Below the pieces are notes generated by a model that saw only the letters and a list, made by a program, of their open reading frames with translations, was not told the DNA's origin and did no database searches. From assembly GCF_900109785.1 (NCBI RefSeq), contig NZ_FOBH01000002.1, positions 1 through 64,000 of the forward strand: DNA of 64,000 nucleotides. The letters run 5' to 3'. The position numbers and the translations under genes are program-made. Source of the stretch: Nitrosovibrio tenuis. Its GTDB lineage: Bacteria; Pseudomonadota; Gammaproteobacteria; Burkholderiales; Nitrosomonadaceae. Below, one piece after another: positions 15,946 through 26,914 of this stretch (the stretch's first letter is position 1; the number at the start of each line of letters is the position of its first letter).

Positions 15946-17838
15946 ATGAAAAATACGAAGAGGAATCGTCAAGACACCGAAATTGAACAGCCGTCAGTCA
16001 AAAATTTTCGAAAAGATTTTCGAGGCTTTCGAGGCTTTCGAGGCTTTCGAGGCTTTCGAGGCTTTCGAGGTTTCCGGGCGCTGCCCATCGTCGCGGCAAT
16101 GGCGGCATCGGGCATCATCCAGCCCGTTTTTGCTGTCGACCATACCTGGTTTGGCGGTACGGGCGATTGGGGAGTCAACACCAACTGGTCGCCCGCCAGC
16201 GTGCCCGGCGCCACCGACAAGGCAATCATCAGCGGTGGTAACTCAACCTTGTCCTTCAATACGGCGATAGCTGCTCTTGATTTGTCCGGTGGTACCCTTG
16301 GCGGTCTTGGCAATCTCATACTCAGCGGTCCGAGTACCTGGACTGGGGGTGCAATTTCCGGCGCGGCGACGACCACGTTCAACAGCACGCTGGCGATGAG
16401 CGGCGATGCCGGCAGGACCATCTCGGGGGGGCGCATCGTGAATGCTGGCGACACCACCTGGAGCGGGAATACTGTTGCCAATGCGAACGATATCTTCTTC
16501 AGCAATGGCACCTTCAACAATACCGGCACCTTCACCGATACCAATGCCTTTGCCGACCAGATGACCGGCAGCGGCACCTTCAACAACAGCGGCACCTATA
16601 ACAAGCTGAACAATACTGTTACCACCATCGGCGGCGGAGTTGGGTTCAACAATACCGGCACAGTCAATGTCAATGCCGGGATCCTGCGCCTGGACGCGAA
16701 CGGCACCCACACCGGTACTTTTGCCATGGCTGCCGGCTCGACTCTGGATTTCAACTTTGGCACTCACAACCTGAACGCGGTCACCACCAGCGGAGCGGGC
16801 ACCTTGCAGATAAGCGGCGGCACGATCAATCTCAATGGCGGTACCCATACCACGCACTTTCTGCTTTCCGGGGGCACCCTGGCCGGCACGAGCACCCCCA
16901 TTGGCGGCGCGGCTGACTGGACTGGGGGTGCAATTTCCGGCGCGGCGACGACCACGTTCAACAGCACGCTGGCGATGAGCGGCGATGCCGGCAGGACCAT
17001 CTCGGGGGGGCGCATCGTGAATGCTGGCGACACCACCTGGAGCGGGAATACTGTTGCCAATGCGAACGATATCTTCTTCAGCAATGGCACCTTCAACAAT
17101 ACCGGCACCTTCACCGATACCAATGCCTTTGCCGACCAGATGACCGGCACTGGCACCTTCAACAACAGCGGCACCTATAACAAGCAGAACAATACTGTTA
17201 CCACCATCGGCGGCGGAGTTGGGTTCAACAATACCGGCACAGTCAATGTCCAGACAGGGGTGCTCAATGTCGCGCATGCATTTACCAACGCTGGTACGGT
17301 GAATGTCGGCGCTATTGGAACATTTCAATCCTCTTGTGTCGGTGCGGGATGTTTCAACAATACAGGGACCATGCAAGGCAGCGGCACGATTCTTACACAG
17401 GCGAACGGCGAATTGATTAATAGCGGAGTAATCAACCCCGGGGGTAAGGACTCCATCGGTCATCTTACCATCGATGGCAGTCTGCATCAGATGGCAAGCG
17501 GCGTGGTTAACTTCGATTTGGCCAGCTTGAACAGTTTTGACCAACTGACGATTACCCATAATGTAACGCTGGGCGGTGAGCTCGATATCTGGAATCTCGG
17601 TTATACCCCAGTCGTAGGAGATACCTTCGTGGTGGCGACTTTCGACCAACGGTTGGCCGATTCAAAGTTCTTACCCGTCCAATCGCATGGGTTCGGCTCG
17701 GGTGTGGAGTTCAATGTGATTTACCATGCGCACGATGCTACGCTGCTGGTAACCGCGGTGCCCGAGCCCGAGCAATACCTGATGCTGCTCGCAGGTCTGG
17801 GCCTTCTGGGCGCCATGGCGCGTCGGCGGCGGGTTTGA
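15946..17838 (+). CDS. Repeat-rich PEP-CTERM surface protein
   Basis: A 630-residue exported protein. The N-terminus is unusual: a long basic region containing RGF repeated six times, then a hydrophobic segment (LPIVAAMAASGIIQPVFA) with a likely cut before VDHTW. The body is Gly/Asn/Thr-rich beta-repeat sequence (TFNNTGTFTDTN, NNSGTYNK), like the beta-helix passenger of autotransporter-type adhesins. It contains two almost identical 111-residue blocks. The tail VPEPEQYLMLLAGLGLLG plus RRRR is a textbook PEP-CTERM signal for exosortase sorting. The ATG at 15946 has a GGGAGA site; an earlier start at 15925 is weaker. Likely role: cell-surface or biofilm matrix protein, inferred. Confidence 0.88.
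   Translation: MKNTKRNRQDTEIEQPSVKNFRKDFRGFRGFRGFRGFRGFRGFRALPIVAAMAASGIIQPVFAVDHTWFGGTGDWGVNTNWSPASVPGATDKAIISGGNSTLSFNTAIAALDLSGGTLGGLGNLILSGPSTWTGGAISGAATTTFNSTLAMSGDAGRTISGGRIVNAGDTTWSGNTVANANDIFFSNGTFNNTGTFTDTNAFADQMTGSGTFNNSGTYNKLNNTVTTIGGGVGFNNTGTVNVNAGILRLDANGTHTGTFAMAAGSTLDFNFGTHNLNAVTTSGAGTLQISGGTINLNGGTHTTHFLLSGGTLAGTSTPIGGAADWTGGAISGAATTTFNSTLAMSGDAGRTISGGRIVNAGDTTWSGNTVANANDIFFSNGTFNNTGTFTDTNAFADQMTGTGTFNNSGTYNKQNNTVTTIGGGVGFNNTGTVNVQTGVLNVAHAFTNAGTVNVGAIGTFQSSCVGAGCFNNTGTMQGSGTILTQANGELINSGVINPGGKDSIGHLTIDGSLHQMASGVVNFDLASLNSFDQLTITHNVTLGGELDIWNLGYTPVVGDTFVVATFDQRLADSKFLPVQSHGFGSGVEFNVIYHAHDATLLVTAVPEPEQYLMLLAGLGLLGAMARRRRV
16021..16074 (+). repeat. 9-bp tandem repeat coding RGF in a signal peptide
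   Basis: Five perfect copies of CGAGGCTTT (16021-16065) and a sixth altered copy CGAGGTTTC (16066-16074). Each unit adds three residues, so changes in copy number would lengthen or shorten the basic region of the signal peptide without shifting the frame. Confidence 0.95.
16339..16671 (+). repeat. 333-bp internal repeat, first copy
   Basis: This segment recurs at 16918-17250, offset 579 bases (193 codons). By eye the copies differ at only three bases, causing one Ser/Thr and one Leu/Gln change. It encodes a 111-residue block of the PEP-CTERM surface protein. Confidence 0.93.
16918..17250 (+). repeat. 333-bp internal repeat, second copy
   Basis: Second copy of the block at 16339-16671. The near identity at silent positions points to recent duplication or gene conversion, with potential for recombination between copies. 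Confidence 0.93.
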
Positions 17839-18003
17839 TATTCGAGGGCGGTCACATCTGTCAATGCCCATTCAGGGGATAGAGCCAGCGTTGCTGTCTG
17901 CCCAAACATTATCGCGGCGCTCGGTACGGATGGGTAAATATGGATGGGTAAAGGTGGCATACGCTACAGCTTTGCATAGGGTTTCAACATCGGGAGAGGA
18001 AAA

Positions 18004-18780
18004 ATGCGGACGTTGGCTCATGCTTTACTGATCGGCACGGCTCTGCTCCACAGCGTGCTGGCTATTGCCCAGGAAAACCCCGAGCACATGGACTCTGCAA
18101 ACCGAGCCGTCAATATTACCCTGAGTAATTCCGGCGGTGGTCTTGATGACGCCGCATTGCGATCCGTCCGCAAATTGGTAGGGAAGGCCATTATCGCCAA
18201 TACCGTCGACACTTTCGTCGTCTACAGCCCGAGAGCAGGAGGTCCAATACCGATTGAAGGCGGGTTGTCCGCATGCGCCGAAGCAGGTTTTAACGCGCCG
18301 GCAAAAAAGTTTAATGCATTCGTCAGCCAATTGCGTTTGATTCACCCGCGCCCCGGAACCTTCCTCAACGTCGAGCTTACCGATCGATGCAAGCCGGCCT
18401 ACTCCACTGGTCCGCTGAGCTGCGGCGGGATCGCCGGAATAACCTGTCCCGGGGCGCAACAGTATTGCGATTTTGGTACCGGACAGTGCAAGGTGGCGGA
18501 TGCGCAGGGCACCTGTAAAACCAAGCCTACTATTTGCACACGGGAATTCCGCCCAGTTTGCGGTTGCGACGGTAAAACGTACGGGAACGCATGCACTGCG
18601 GCAGCAGCGGGCGTATCGATCGAGCACGAGGGAGAGTGCAGGAAGCCTGGTCACCAGGCATGTGGGGGTATCGCCGGGATTCAATGCCCTCAGGGAAAAA
18701 CATGCGTGGATGACCCAGCCGACGATTGCGACCCGAAACGCGGGGGAGCGGATTGTCCAGGAATTTGCGAGGGCAAATAG
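18004..18780 (+). CDS. Secreted Kazal-type protease inhibitor-like protein
   Basis: A 258-residue exported protein with a signal peptide (residues 1-22, cut near AIAQ/EN). Residues 1-130 hold a domain I do not recognise. Two Cys-rich modules starting CGGIAGI (about 140 and 220) flank a Kazal domain at 171-212 with the signature CTREFRPVCGCDGKTYGNAC. By alignment with ovomucoid domains the P1 residue is Arg180, which would favour trypsin-like proteases. The last module (CVDDPADDCDPKRGGADCPG) resembles Cys-rich tails of other bacterial Kazal proteins. It probably blocks proteases outside the cell or in the periplasm. An AGAGGA site precedes the ATG. Confidence 0.88.
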   Translation: MRTLAHALLIGTALLHSVLAIAQENPEHMDSANRAVNITLSNSGGGLDDAALRSVRKLVGKAIIANTVDTFVVYSPRAGGPIPIEGGLSACAEAGFNAPAKKFNAFVSQLRLIHPRPGTFLNVELTDRCKPAYSTGPLSCGGIAGITCPGAQQYCDFGTGQCKVADAQGTCKTKPTICTREFRPVCGCDGKTYGNACTAAAAGVSIEHEGECRKPGHQACGGIAGIQCPQGKTCVDDPADDCDPKRGGADCPGICEGK

Positions 18781-18965
18781 AGGCCGGCCCGGCCCAGTAA
18801 GAACATATTCCGACCTTTTGCTTATGTCGGGCAGCGCACAGAGGCACGCTTGACGAGGTGTTAAAAATCGGCAAATTCAGCCGTTAGATCCGGCTATGCA
18901 GCCGGGTTGAGGTTACGCCCATCTGCATATCCTTAACGATCAATTTCACTGAAAAGGTCTATATT

Positions 18966-19232
18966 TTGGCAAGCACACCATCAAGCAAGCCCATAACCGG
19001 GATTAAAAAAAACATAAGCAGCCGTAACGGCGTCAGTGATTCTGTTGAGGATTCCGAGAAACCAGTGCCCGATCTGCCAATGTCAGCAGAAGCACACCGA
19101 TCAGCCGAGCGAGAACGGCGAAGAGGTCACCAAGCGATTTCCACCGCTGTCTATTATCAGGCTGAGCGACGAGGAGCCGGTGATGAGGAAACGCACCAAT
19201 GGGAGGCTGATGGGGAAACAGGTGATGTATAG
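18966..19232 (+). CDS. Small DUF2934-like protein
   Basis: An 88-residue hydrophilic protein starting at a TTG. The segment ISTAVYYQAERRGAGDEE resembles the DUF2934 core, a short motif (A-Y-x-x-AERRG followed by an acidic W-x-x-A) common in stress-related small proteins. The last residues match the motif less well. A second frame overlaps it (19036-19254), so coding status is not certain. It lies just before hsp20, where such proteins are often seen. Confidence 0.45.
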   Translation: MASTPSSKPITGIKKNISSRNGVSDSVEDSEKPVPDLPMSAEAHRSAERERRRGHQAISTAVYYQAERRGAGDEETHQWEADGETGDV

Positions 19233-19298
19233 CATATCGGAGTCAGAGATCTAATCGCTGAGGTTCTCGTTCACGTATTCACGATCCACGAAGTGCAA

Positions 19299-19392
19299 TA
19301 TGGAAGGGAACGGAGAAAGCAACAAGCAGGGAACGAAGAAAGGAAAGAGGGAAGGGAAGGAAGGAGAAATTTCTACTATTTGAAAGGAGAAA
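19299..19392 (+). promoter_or_regulatory. Polypurine leader before hsp20
   Basis: About 70 bases (to roughly 19368) are almost only A and G on the + strand, followed by a short pyrimidine break and then a clear ribosome site AAAGGAG at 19382-19388. Such a strand-biased leader could keep the mRNA open for translation. No -35/-10 pair is obvious inside it. Confidence 0.4.
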
Positions 19393-19395
19393 ATC

Positions 19396-19842
19396 ATGGC
19401 AAATATTGCTCGTCGTTCACCTCTCGGTGAAATCGCCCGCTTTGACCCGTTTTACAATATTGATGACTGGTTCAAGGGTTTCGGAATGCGTCCATTTTCC
19501 ATGGATGTGGAAACTCCCCACCAGATCAAGATTGATGTGTCCGAAACCGACACCGCCTACAAAGTGCGGGCGGAACTCCCCGGTGTGAAAAAAGAAGATG
19601 TCAAGGTGCAGGTAGAAGGTAATCGTGTCACGATCGGTTATGAAACCAAACAGGAAAAAGAGGAAAAGGAGGGAGAAAGAGTCATTTATCGCGAAAGCGG
19701 CCAAGGCGCGAGCTATAGGACTTTTACCCTGGGAAGCGAGGTGGATGAAACCAAAGCCGAGGCCAAGTATGAAAATGGCACACTGGAACTGACATTGCCC
19801 AAGAAAGAAGGTAAAACGGCCAAACGGATCGAGGTCAAATAG
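19396..19842 (+). CDS. Hsp20/alpha-crystallin small heat-shock protein
   Basis: A 148-residue small heat-shock protein that holds unfolding proteins without ATP. The alpha-crystallin domain spans about 45-140, with AELPGVKKEDVKVQVEGNRV in the first strands and ENGTLELTLPKKE at the end, the latter including the G-x-L motif. The last residues lack a clear IxI motif. It starts a run of same-strand stress genes. A strong AAAGGAG site precedes the ATG. Confidence 0.95.
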   Translation: MANIARRSPLGEIARFDPFYNIDDWFKGFGMRPFSMDVETPHQIKIDVSETDTAYKVRAELPGVKKEDVKVQVEGNRVTIGYETKQEKEEKEGERVIYRESGQGASYRTFTLGSEVDETKAEAKYENGTLELTLPKKEGKTAKRIEVK

Positions 19843-19972
19843 CGCGCGACCGTTTCTTTCGGGCCTGGGCGGCTGGTACGCGCTATTGCTTCAAAAGAAA
19901 GGCCAGCGTCCGGTTGCTTGGCAGCATGTTGCGCTCAGGCCTTACTCCTCCGTGCCTTGCGCCTATTCATTC

Positions 19973-20000
19973 TTGACTCAACGCCACCACGACACATAAC
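19973..20000 (+). promoter_or_regulatory. Candidate promoter for the accessory groEL
   Basis: TTGACT at 19973-19978 and CATAAC at 19995-20000, 16 bases apart, fit a vegetative sigma promoter at moderate quality. I saw no CIRCE inverted repeat and no convincing sigma32 site. Confidence 0.35.
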
Positions 20001-20095
20001 AACAGAATGCCCGGAGGGCAATTCATTGTGCTTTTTGGGCGAGCCGGAAAGTTCACTCCAGGGCGGGTTGCGGGATTGCCTTGGGGGTGCGGTAA

Positions 20096-21766
<1,671 letters not shown>

Positions 21767-21915
21767 GGTCGAAGAGGTAATCGTGCCCAGGCAGATGGTT
21801 TTCCGGTTGAAGGGGAGAAACCAAAGAGATGAAGTTGTGCAAAACGCAAGTCGCCCAAAGAGTCCAGAACTGTTCATCGCAACAATAAACGGTGTAATTC
21901 AAAAGGAGTTTCACA

Positions 21916-22422
21916 ATGGGAACGCGAACCACACCACCTCCCGCTTTTCGCCAGATTTTACGCCGCGACAGCATATTTGAAGAGCGTGTAGATGATGCAT
22001 ACAAATCAAGACATAAACTGCCGGAGCCGACTGTCTGCCCCCAATGCAAGGCGGTTTTTCACGATGGCCGCTGGGAGTGGCGGCAAGTTCCAACTGGCGC
22101 ACACCAGGAAAAATGCCCCGCGTGTCATCGCATACACGACCAGTATCCCGCCGGTTTTGTAACTTTGCAGGGAGAATTTTTTGCTGCTCATCGTGAGGAA
22201 ATACTGCACGTCGTGCAAAACGTAGAGAAGCGCGAACGCGCCGAGCATCCGCTTCAGCGCATCATGGCGATCGAAGAAAAAGACGGCGAGACGTTGATTA
22301 CAACGACCGACATCCATCTTGCCCGTGGGCTCGGTGACGCGATTCACGACGCGTACCAGGGCGATCTGGAGTTTCATTACAACCAGGGGGAGAATCTGCT
22401 GCGCGTGCACTGGATGCGCTAA
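21916..22422 (+). CDS. BCAM0308-like zinc-ribbon protein
   Basis: A 168-residue protein with two CxxC pairs (VCPQCKAVF at about 40 and KCPACHRIHD at about 68), forming a zinc ribbon. The remainder includes RAEHPLQRIMAIEEKDGETLITTTDIHLARGLGDAIHDA, split here over several conserved blocks, which resembles the family annotated as BCAM0308 in Burkholderia. A distant likeness to the ribosome-export factor NMD3 has been noted for such proteins. Function is unknown. It sits 150 bases after groEL on the same strand with an AAGGAG site and likely belongs to the stress response. Confidence 0.82.
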   Translation: MGTRTTPPPAFRQILRRDSIFEERVDDAYKSRHKLPEPTVCPQCKAVFHDGRWEWRQVPTGAHQEKCPACHRIHDQYPAGFVTLQGEFFAAHREEILHVVQNVEKRERAEHPLQRIMAIEEKDGETLITTTDIHLARGLGDAIHDAYQGDLEFHYNQGENLLRVHWMR

Positions 22423-22540
22423 GCATAAACGGTTGACGAAGCTGAGCCGGTCTTCCGCCGATGCCGGCCATCTAACCGGAATGCTGCATTGCAGATCCGT
22501 AAAGCAGTATCCGATCGATCGACAAAATAGTGGAGCACAT

Positions 22541-22990
22541 ATGCCTATCGGAGAAATTTGCAGCCGTGATGTAGTGATCGTGAAGCGCAACGATACCATT
22601 CTGGAAGCAGCCAGACTCATGCGCCAACACCATGTAGGCGACGTAGTGATTGTTGAAGAGCGTGGTGGCTTACGGATTCCGGTCGGCATTGTCACCGATC
22701 GCGATATTGTTTTGGAAATCATGGCAACCGAACTCGACCCGACGGTCATCACGGTGGGCGATATTATGGAGCAGGATCTGGTTACGGTGAAAGAAAGCAT
22801 GGGCATATTCGAAGCAATTCAGTATATGCGCAGCAAGACCGTCAGGCGGCTTCCGGTCGTGGATGAAAATGGCGCGTTGCTTGGCATTCTTGCGCTTGAT
22901 GATTTGCTGGAACTCTTGTCGGAAGAGCTGCTTGCCATAGCCAGGCTGGTAAGGTATCAGCAACGGAAAGAAACGAGGCAGCGTCAATAG
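22541..22990 (+). CDS. CBS-domain protein
   Basis: A 149-residue protein made of two CBS motifs: ICSRDVVIVKRNDTILEAA with VGIVTDRDIVLEI, and IMEQDLVTVKESMGIFEAI with LGILALDDLLELL. A pair folds as one Bateman module that binds adenosine nucleotides. There is no attached enzyme domain, so it acts as a free sensor or partner. The ATG at 22541 with TGGAG upstream gives an N-terminus directly at the first CBS motif; a longer open frame to 22319 overlaps the previous gene and is rejected. Confidence 0.9.
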   Translation: MPIGEICSRDVVIVKRNDTILEAARLMRQHHVGDVVIVEERGGLRIPVGIVTDRDIVLEIMATELDPTVITVGDIMEQDLVTVKESMGIFEAIQYMRSKTVRRLPVVDENGALLGILALDDLLELLSEELLAIARLVRYQQRKETRQRQ

Positions 22991-23039
22991 TCAAATTGAA
23001 CGTTATGGCCGGCGACGGCTTCACTGGGTAGGAGGAATC

Positions 23040-23552
23040 ATGCTGGATTCTTTGAAACAGGTAGGAAAACATATTGGGCGCGGCCTGAGCCGCACATGGG
23101 AGAATATTTCCGAAGGCTGGCGTGAACTGGTTCATCATAGCAGCGATGCGCTTACCCACTTTAACCGCAACAAGGATGAGGAGAGGGACGAAGGCGGGGC
23201 AGGCAGCATGTTGCCCGCTTTTCGAAACTGGGGGCTGCTATCGGGCGAAGTGGAAGAAACGGACAAGGAGATTGTGGTGCGTATAGAGGTACCGGGGATT
23301 GAAAAAAAAGACTGCCAAATTACGATAGATGGAAATATGCTCTATATAAAGGGCGAAAAGCGCTTCGAGCGCACTACGCACGACAGCACCTATCATGTAA
23401 TGGAACGTGCTTACGGGACCTTCGAACGCGCAATACCGCTGCCCCATAATGTCGATCCAGACAGGGCCGAGGCCTCCTATACGAACGGCGTGCTGACCAT
23501 ACGTTTGCCGAAATCGAAAGGCGAGAAAGGCCGTACCGTGCCCGTGTCGTGA
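23040..23552 (+). CDS. Hsp20/alpha-crystallin protein with helical N-terminal extension
   Basis: A 170-residue small heat-shock protein distinct from the one at 19396. The first 55 residues form an amphipathic region (LKQVGKHIGRGLSRTWENI) rather than the usual short arm. The alpha-crystallin domain runs from about 72 to 165, with VRIEVPGIEKKDCQITIDGN and NGVLTIRLPKS. It has a GGAGGA site. Its stop overlaps the GTG of the next gene (GTGA), so the two are probably translated together. Confidence 0.92.
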   Translation: MLDSLKQVGKHIGRGLSRTWENISEGWRELVHHSSDALTHFNRNKDEERDEGGAGSMLPAFRNWGLLSGEVEETDKEIVVRIEVPGIEKKDCQITIDGNMLYIKGEKRFERTTHDSTYHVMERAYGTFERAIPLPHNVDPDRAEASYTNGVLTIRLPKSKGEKGRTVPVS

Positions 23553-24190
23553 CCACCGAACACCATATCACTTTTGGGGTTTACCTGAATGGCGTCCGTT
23601 GGCTGCGAATCGCGGTTCTGCTTGGCGTTGTCCTCAATAGCCAGGCGTTGCAACGGGTTGAGGCGGCTGAGACCGGTTCATCTGTCAGCCGGAACGAAAA
23701 AAAGGAGAAAGCCGTTATGTCCATGAGTATTACTTCGTCATCGTTTCCCAATCACGGAGCGATACCCGCTCGCCATACCTGTGATGGACACGACATTTCG
23801 CCAGAGCTTTTCTGGACAGAAGTACCTGAAGGCGCCAAGAGCCTGGTCTTGATTGTGGACGACCCGGATGCGCCCGATCCCGCCGCACCTAAAAGAACCT
23901 GGGTTCACTGGGTGTTATACAATATTCCACCCACCGCCGCCGGGTTGCCCGAGGGCATTGCCGCGGCGGAGCTTCCTCCAGGCACCCGGGAGGGCCTCAA
24001 CGATTGGCACCATACGGACTATGGCGGACCATGCCCCCCAGTGGGAAATCATCGATATTTTTTTAAGCTCTATGCATTGGATACCGTTTTACCAGATTTG
24101 AAACAGCCTGACAAAGCAACCCTGGAAAAGGCGATGCAAGGCCATATCATCGCTTACGCCGAGCTGATCGGCCGATATCAGAAGCATTGA
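23549..24190 (+). CDS. YbhB/YbcL-family PEBP (Raf kinase inhibitor-like) protein
   Basis: A phosphatidylethanolamine-binding-fold protein. The ligand pocket is marked by TCDGHDISPELFW, VDDPDAPDP and GGPCPPVGNHRYFF. Two starts are possible. The GTG at 23549 overlaps the hsp20 stop and adds a hydrophobic, signal-like N-terminus (RIAVLLGVVLNSQALQ) ending VEAAE, giving an exported 213-residue protein. The ATG at 23717 has a very strong AAAGGAG site and gives a cytoplasmic 157-residue protein beginning MSMSITSS. E. coli has both kinds (YbcL exported, YbhB cytoplasmic). I report the longer form; both may be made. Confidence 0.85.
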   Translation: MTTEHHITFGVYLNGVRWLRIAVLLGVVLNSQALQRVEAAETGSSVSRNEKKEKAVMSMSITSSSFPNHGAIPARHTCDGHDISPELFWTEVPEGAKSLVLIVDDPDAPDPAAPKRTWVHWVLYNIPPTAAGLPEGIAAAELPPGTREGLNDWHHTDYGGPCPPVGNHRYFFKLYALDTVLPDLKQPDKATLEKAMQGHIIAYAELIGRYQKH

Positions 24191-24191
24191 T

Positions 24192-24207
24192 CCCATGGCT
24201 ACATGGG
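24192..24207 (+). terminator. Hairpin at the end of the stress-gene run
   Basis: A perfect six-base stem CCCATG/CATGGG with a GCTA loop lies two bases after the PEBP stop. It is followed by A-rich sequence, not a T run, so it may stabilise the mRNA end rather than terminate on its own. Confidence 0.35.
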
Positions 24208-24304
24208 AAAGAACAGGGAACTTCGTCGTCTGCGAGGACTTGCCCAGAGGCTCCCTTCGGTTGAATGAACCTGGTTCAATATTATGTCAAATACTTTGAC
24301 CACC

Positions 24305-24337
24305 CACAATCCCTTCACAATCCCTTCACAATCCCTT
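24305..24337. repeat. Three tandem copies of an 11-bp unit
   Basis: CACAATCCCTT occurs three times without interruption, ending directly at the ATG of the cardiolipin-synthase remnant. Confidence 0.9.
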
Positions 24338-24338
24338 C

Positions 24339-24971
24339 ATGCAGCGAAAGGGTTTGGCGGTGGGCCGGGATCATTGCAAATTGCTTGTGGTTGATGGTCA
24401 GATCGTCTTCGTTATTTCGGCGATCAATAGCGCCGATACGTACGTATATATCACAAACGCATATTTTGTGCCCGACCCGCAATTGCTTTCTGCACTGTGA
24501 AATGCTGCCCGGCGCAAGGTTGACGTAAGATTGCTGTTGCCCGGCAAGACCGATTCAAATCTGGTTTTTTATGCTTCGCGCTCCTACTATGATGAGCTGC
24601 TGAGCGCCGGGGTGAAGATTTATGAGCGCCAGGACGCGCTGCTGCATGCCAAGACCGCGATAATCGATGGCGTCTGGTCCACAATAGGCTCAACCAACCT
24701 CGACTGGCTCAGTATTGAGCACAATCAGGAAATCAACGCTGTAATTCTCGGCCAGGACTTTGGTTCGCAGATGAAAAGCATGTTCGAGAAGGATATAGGC
24801 GACTCCAGGCTTGTCACGCTCGATGCGTGGCGCAAGCGGTCGATTGGCCCGCGAATAAAAGAATTTGCCGCCGATTATTTTCCCGGTGGTTTAACGGGAG
24901 AAAACACGCTTTCTGACGGGCCCAACGGTGCAAGTCTTTGCCTTCCTTTTTCACAGCCGGTTGATACGTAA
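24339..24971 (+). pseudogene. Cardiolipin synthase (phospholipase D family) remnant
   Basis: The reading frame from the ATG at 24339 gives GRDHCKLLVVDGQIVF, the first H-x-K-x4-D catalytic motif. It jumps directly to SADTYVYITNAYFVPDPQLL, a stretch that in intact enzymes lies well over 100 residues further on, so the middle has been deleted. An in-frame TGA stands at 24498-24500. After it the same frame continues with NAARRKVDVRLLLPGKTDSN and the second motif HAKTAIIDGVWSTIGSTNLD. The N-terminus with the membrane anchor is also missing. The N-ATPase operon begins 70 bases after its end. Confidence 0.85.
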
Positions 24972-25035
24972 TAGCGGAGATGAGGCGTAGGTAGCTCATC
25001 CGTAATTTAATCGCCTCGTCTTCCCTGGAACCTGA

Positions 25036-26499
<1,464 letters not shown>

Positions 26500-26502
26500 T
26501 GT

Positions 26503-26892
26503 ATGAATCTGAAGATTCTTCTGCCTTTTGCAGTCTTTACCGAGAAAACCGGGATAGTGCGCATCATAGCCGAAACGGACGCCGGTTCATTTGGATTCTT
26601 GCCCAACCGGCTCGATTGCGTGGCTGTGCTTGTACCGGGAATTTTTGTTTTCGAGACTGAGGGCAAGGGGGAAACCTACCTGGCTGTCGATGAGGGCATT
26701 CTGATAAAAACGGGTACGGATGTGCTGGTCGCGGTACGCAAAGCCATAGAAGGTGTCGATCTCGCTACACTGCGCGAGGTCGTGTCGAAAGAATTTTCCA
26801 ATATGGACGCACAGGAGCAGAGCGTGCGCCAGGCGGTGGCAAAAATGGAAAGCGGTTTTATACGCCGTTTCGCAGAATTCTTTCGTGAATGA
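26503..26892 (+). CDS. atpC: N-type ATPase F1 subunit epsilon
   Basis: A 129-residue epsilon subunit, starting three bases after atpD. The N-terminal beta sandwich is visible in FAVFTEKTGIVRIIAETDAG and YLAVDEGILI, and the C-terminal helices in LATLREVVSKEFSNMDAQEQ. It forms the central stalk with gamma and would dock on it, which matters because gamma is missing from this operon. Its end overlaps a possible GTG start of the next gene. Confidence 0.9.
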   Translation: MNLKILLPFAVFTEKTGIVRIIAETDAGSFGFLPNRLDCVAVLVPGIFVFETEGKGETYLAVDEGILIKTGTDVLVAVRKAIEGVDLATLREVVSKEFSNMDAQEQSVRQAVAKMESGFIRRFAEFFRE

Positions 26893-26914
26893 CGAACGGG
26901 AGAAGAAGCAGTCA

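Noticed and set aside
16021-16074. Possible CRISPR-like array
   Set aside because: Units are directly adjacent 9-mers without spacers and lie inside a coding frame.
16243-17649. Long minus-strand open frame (468 codons) opposite the PEP-CTERM protein gene
   Set aside because: It is a mirror of the repeated plus-strand gene, has the same duplication and no ribosome site; the plus strand has signal peptide and sorting signal.
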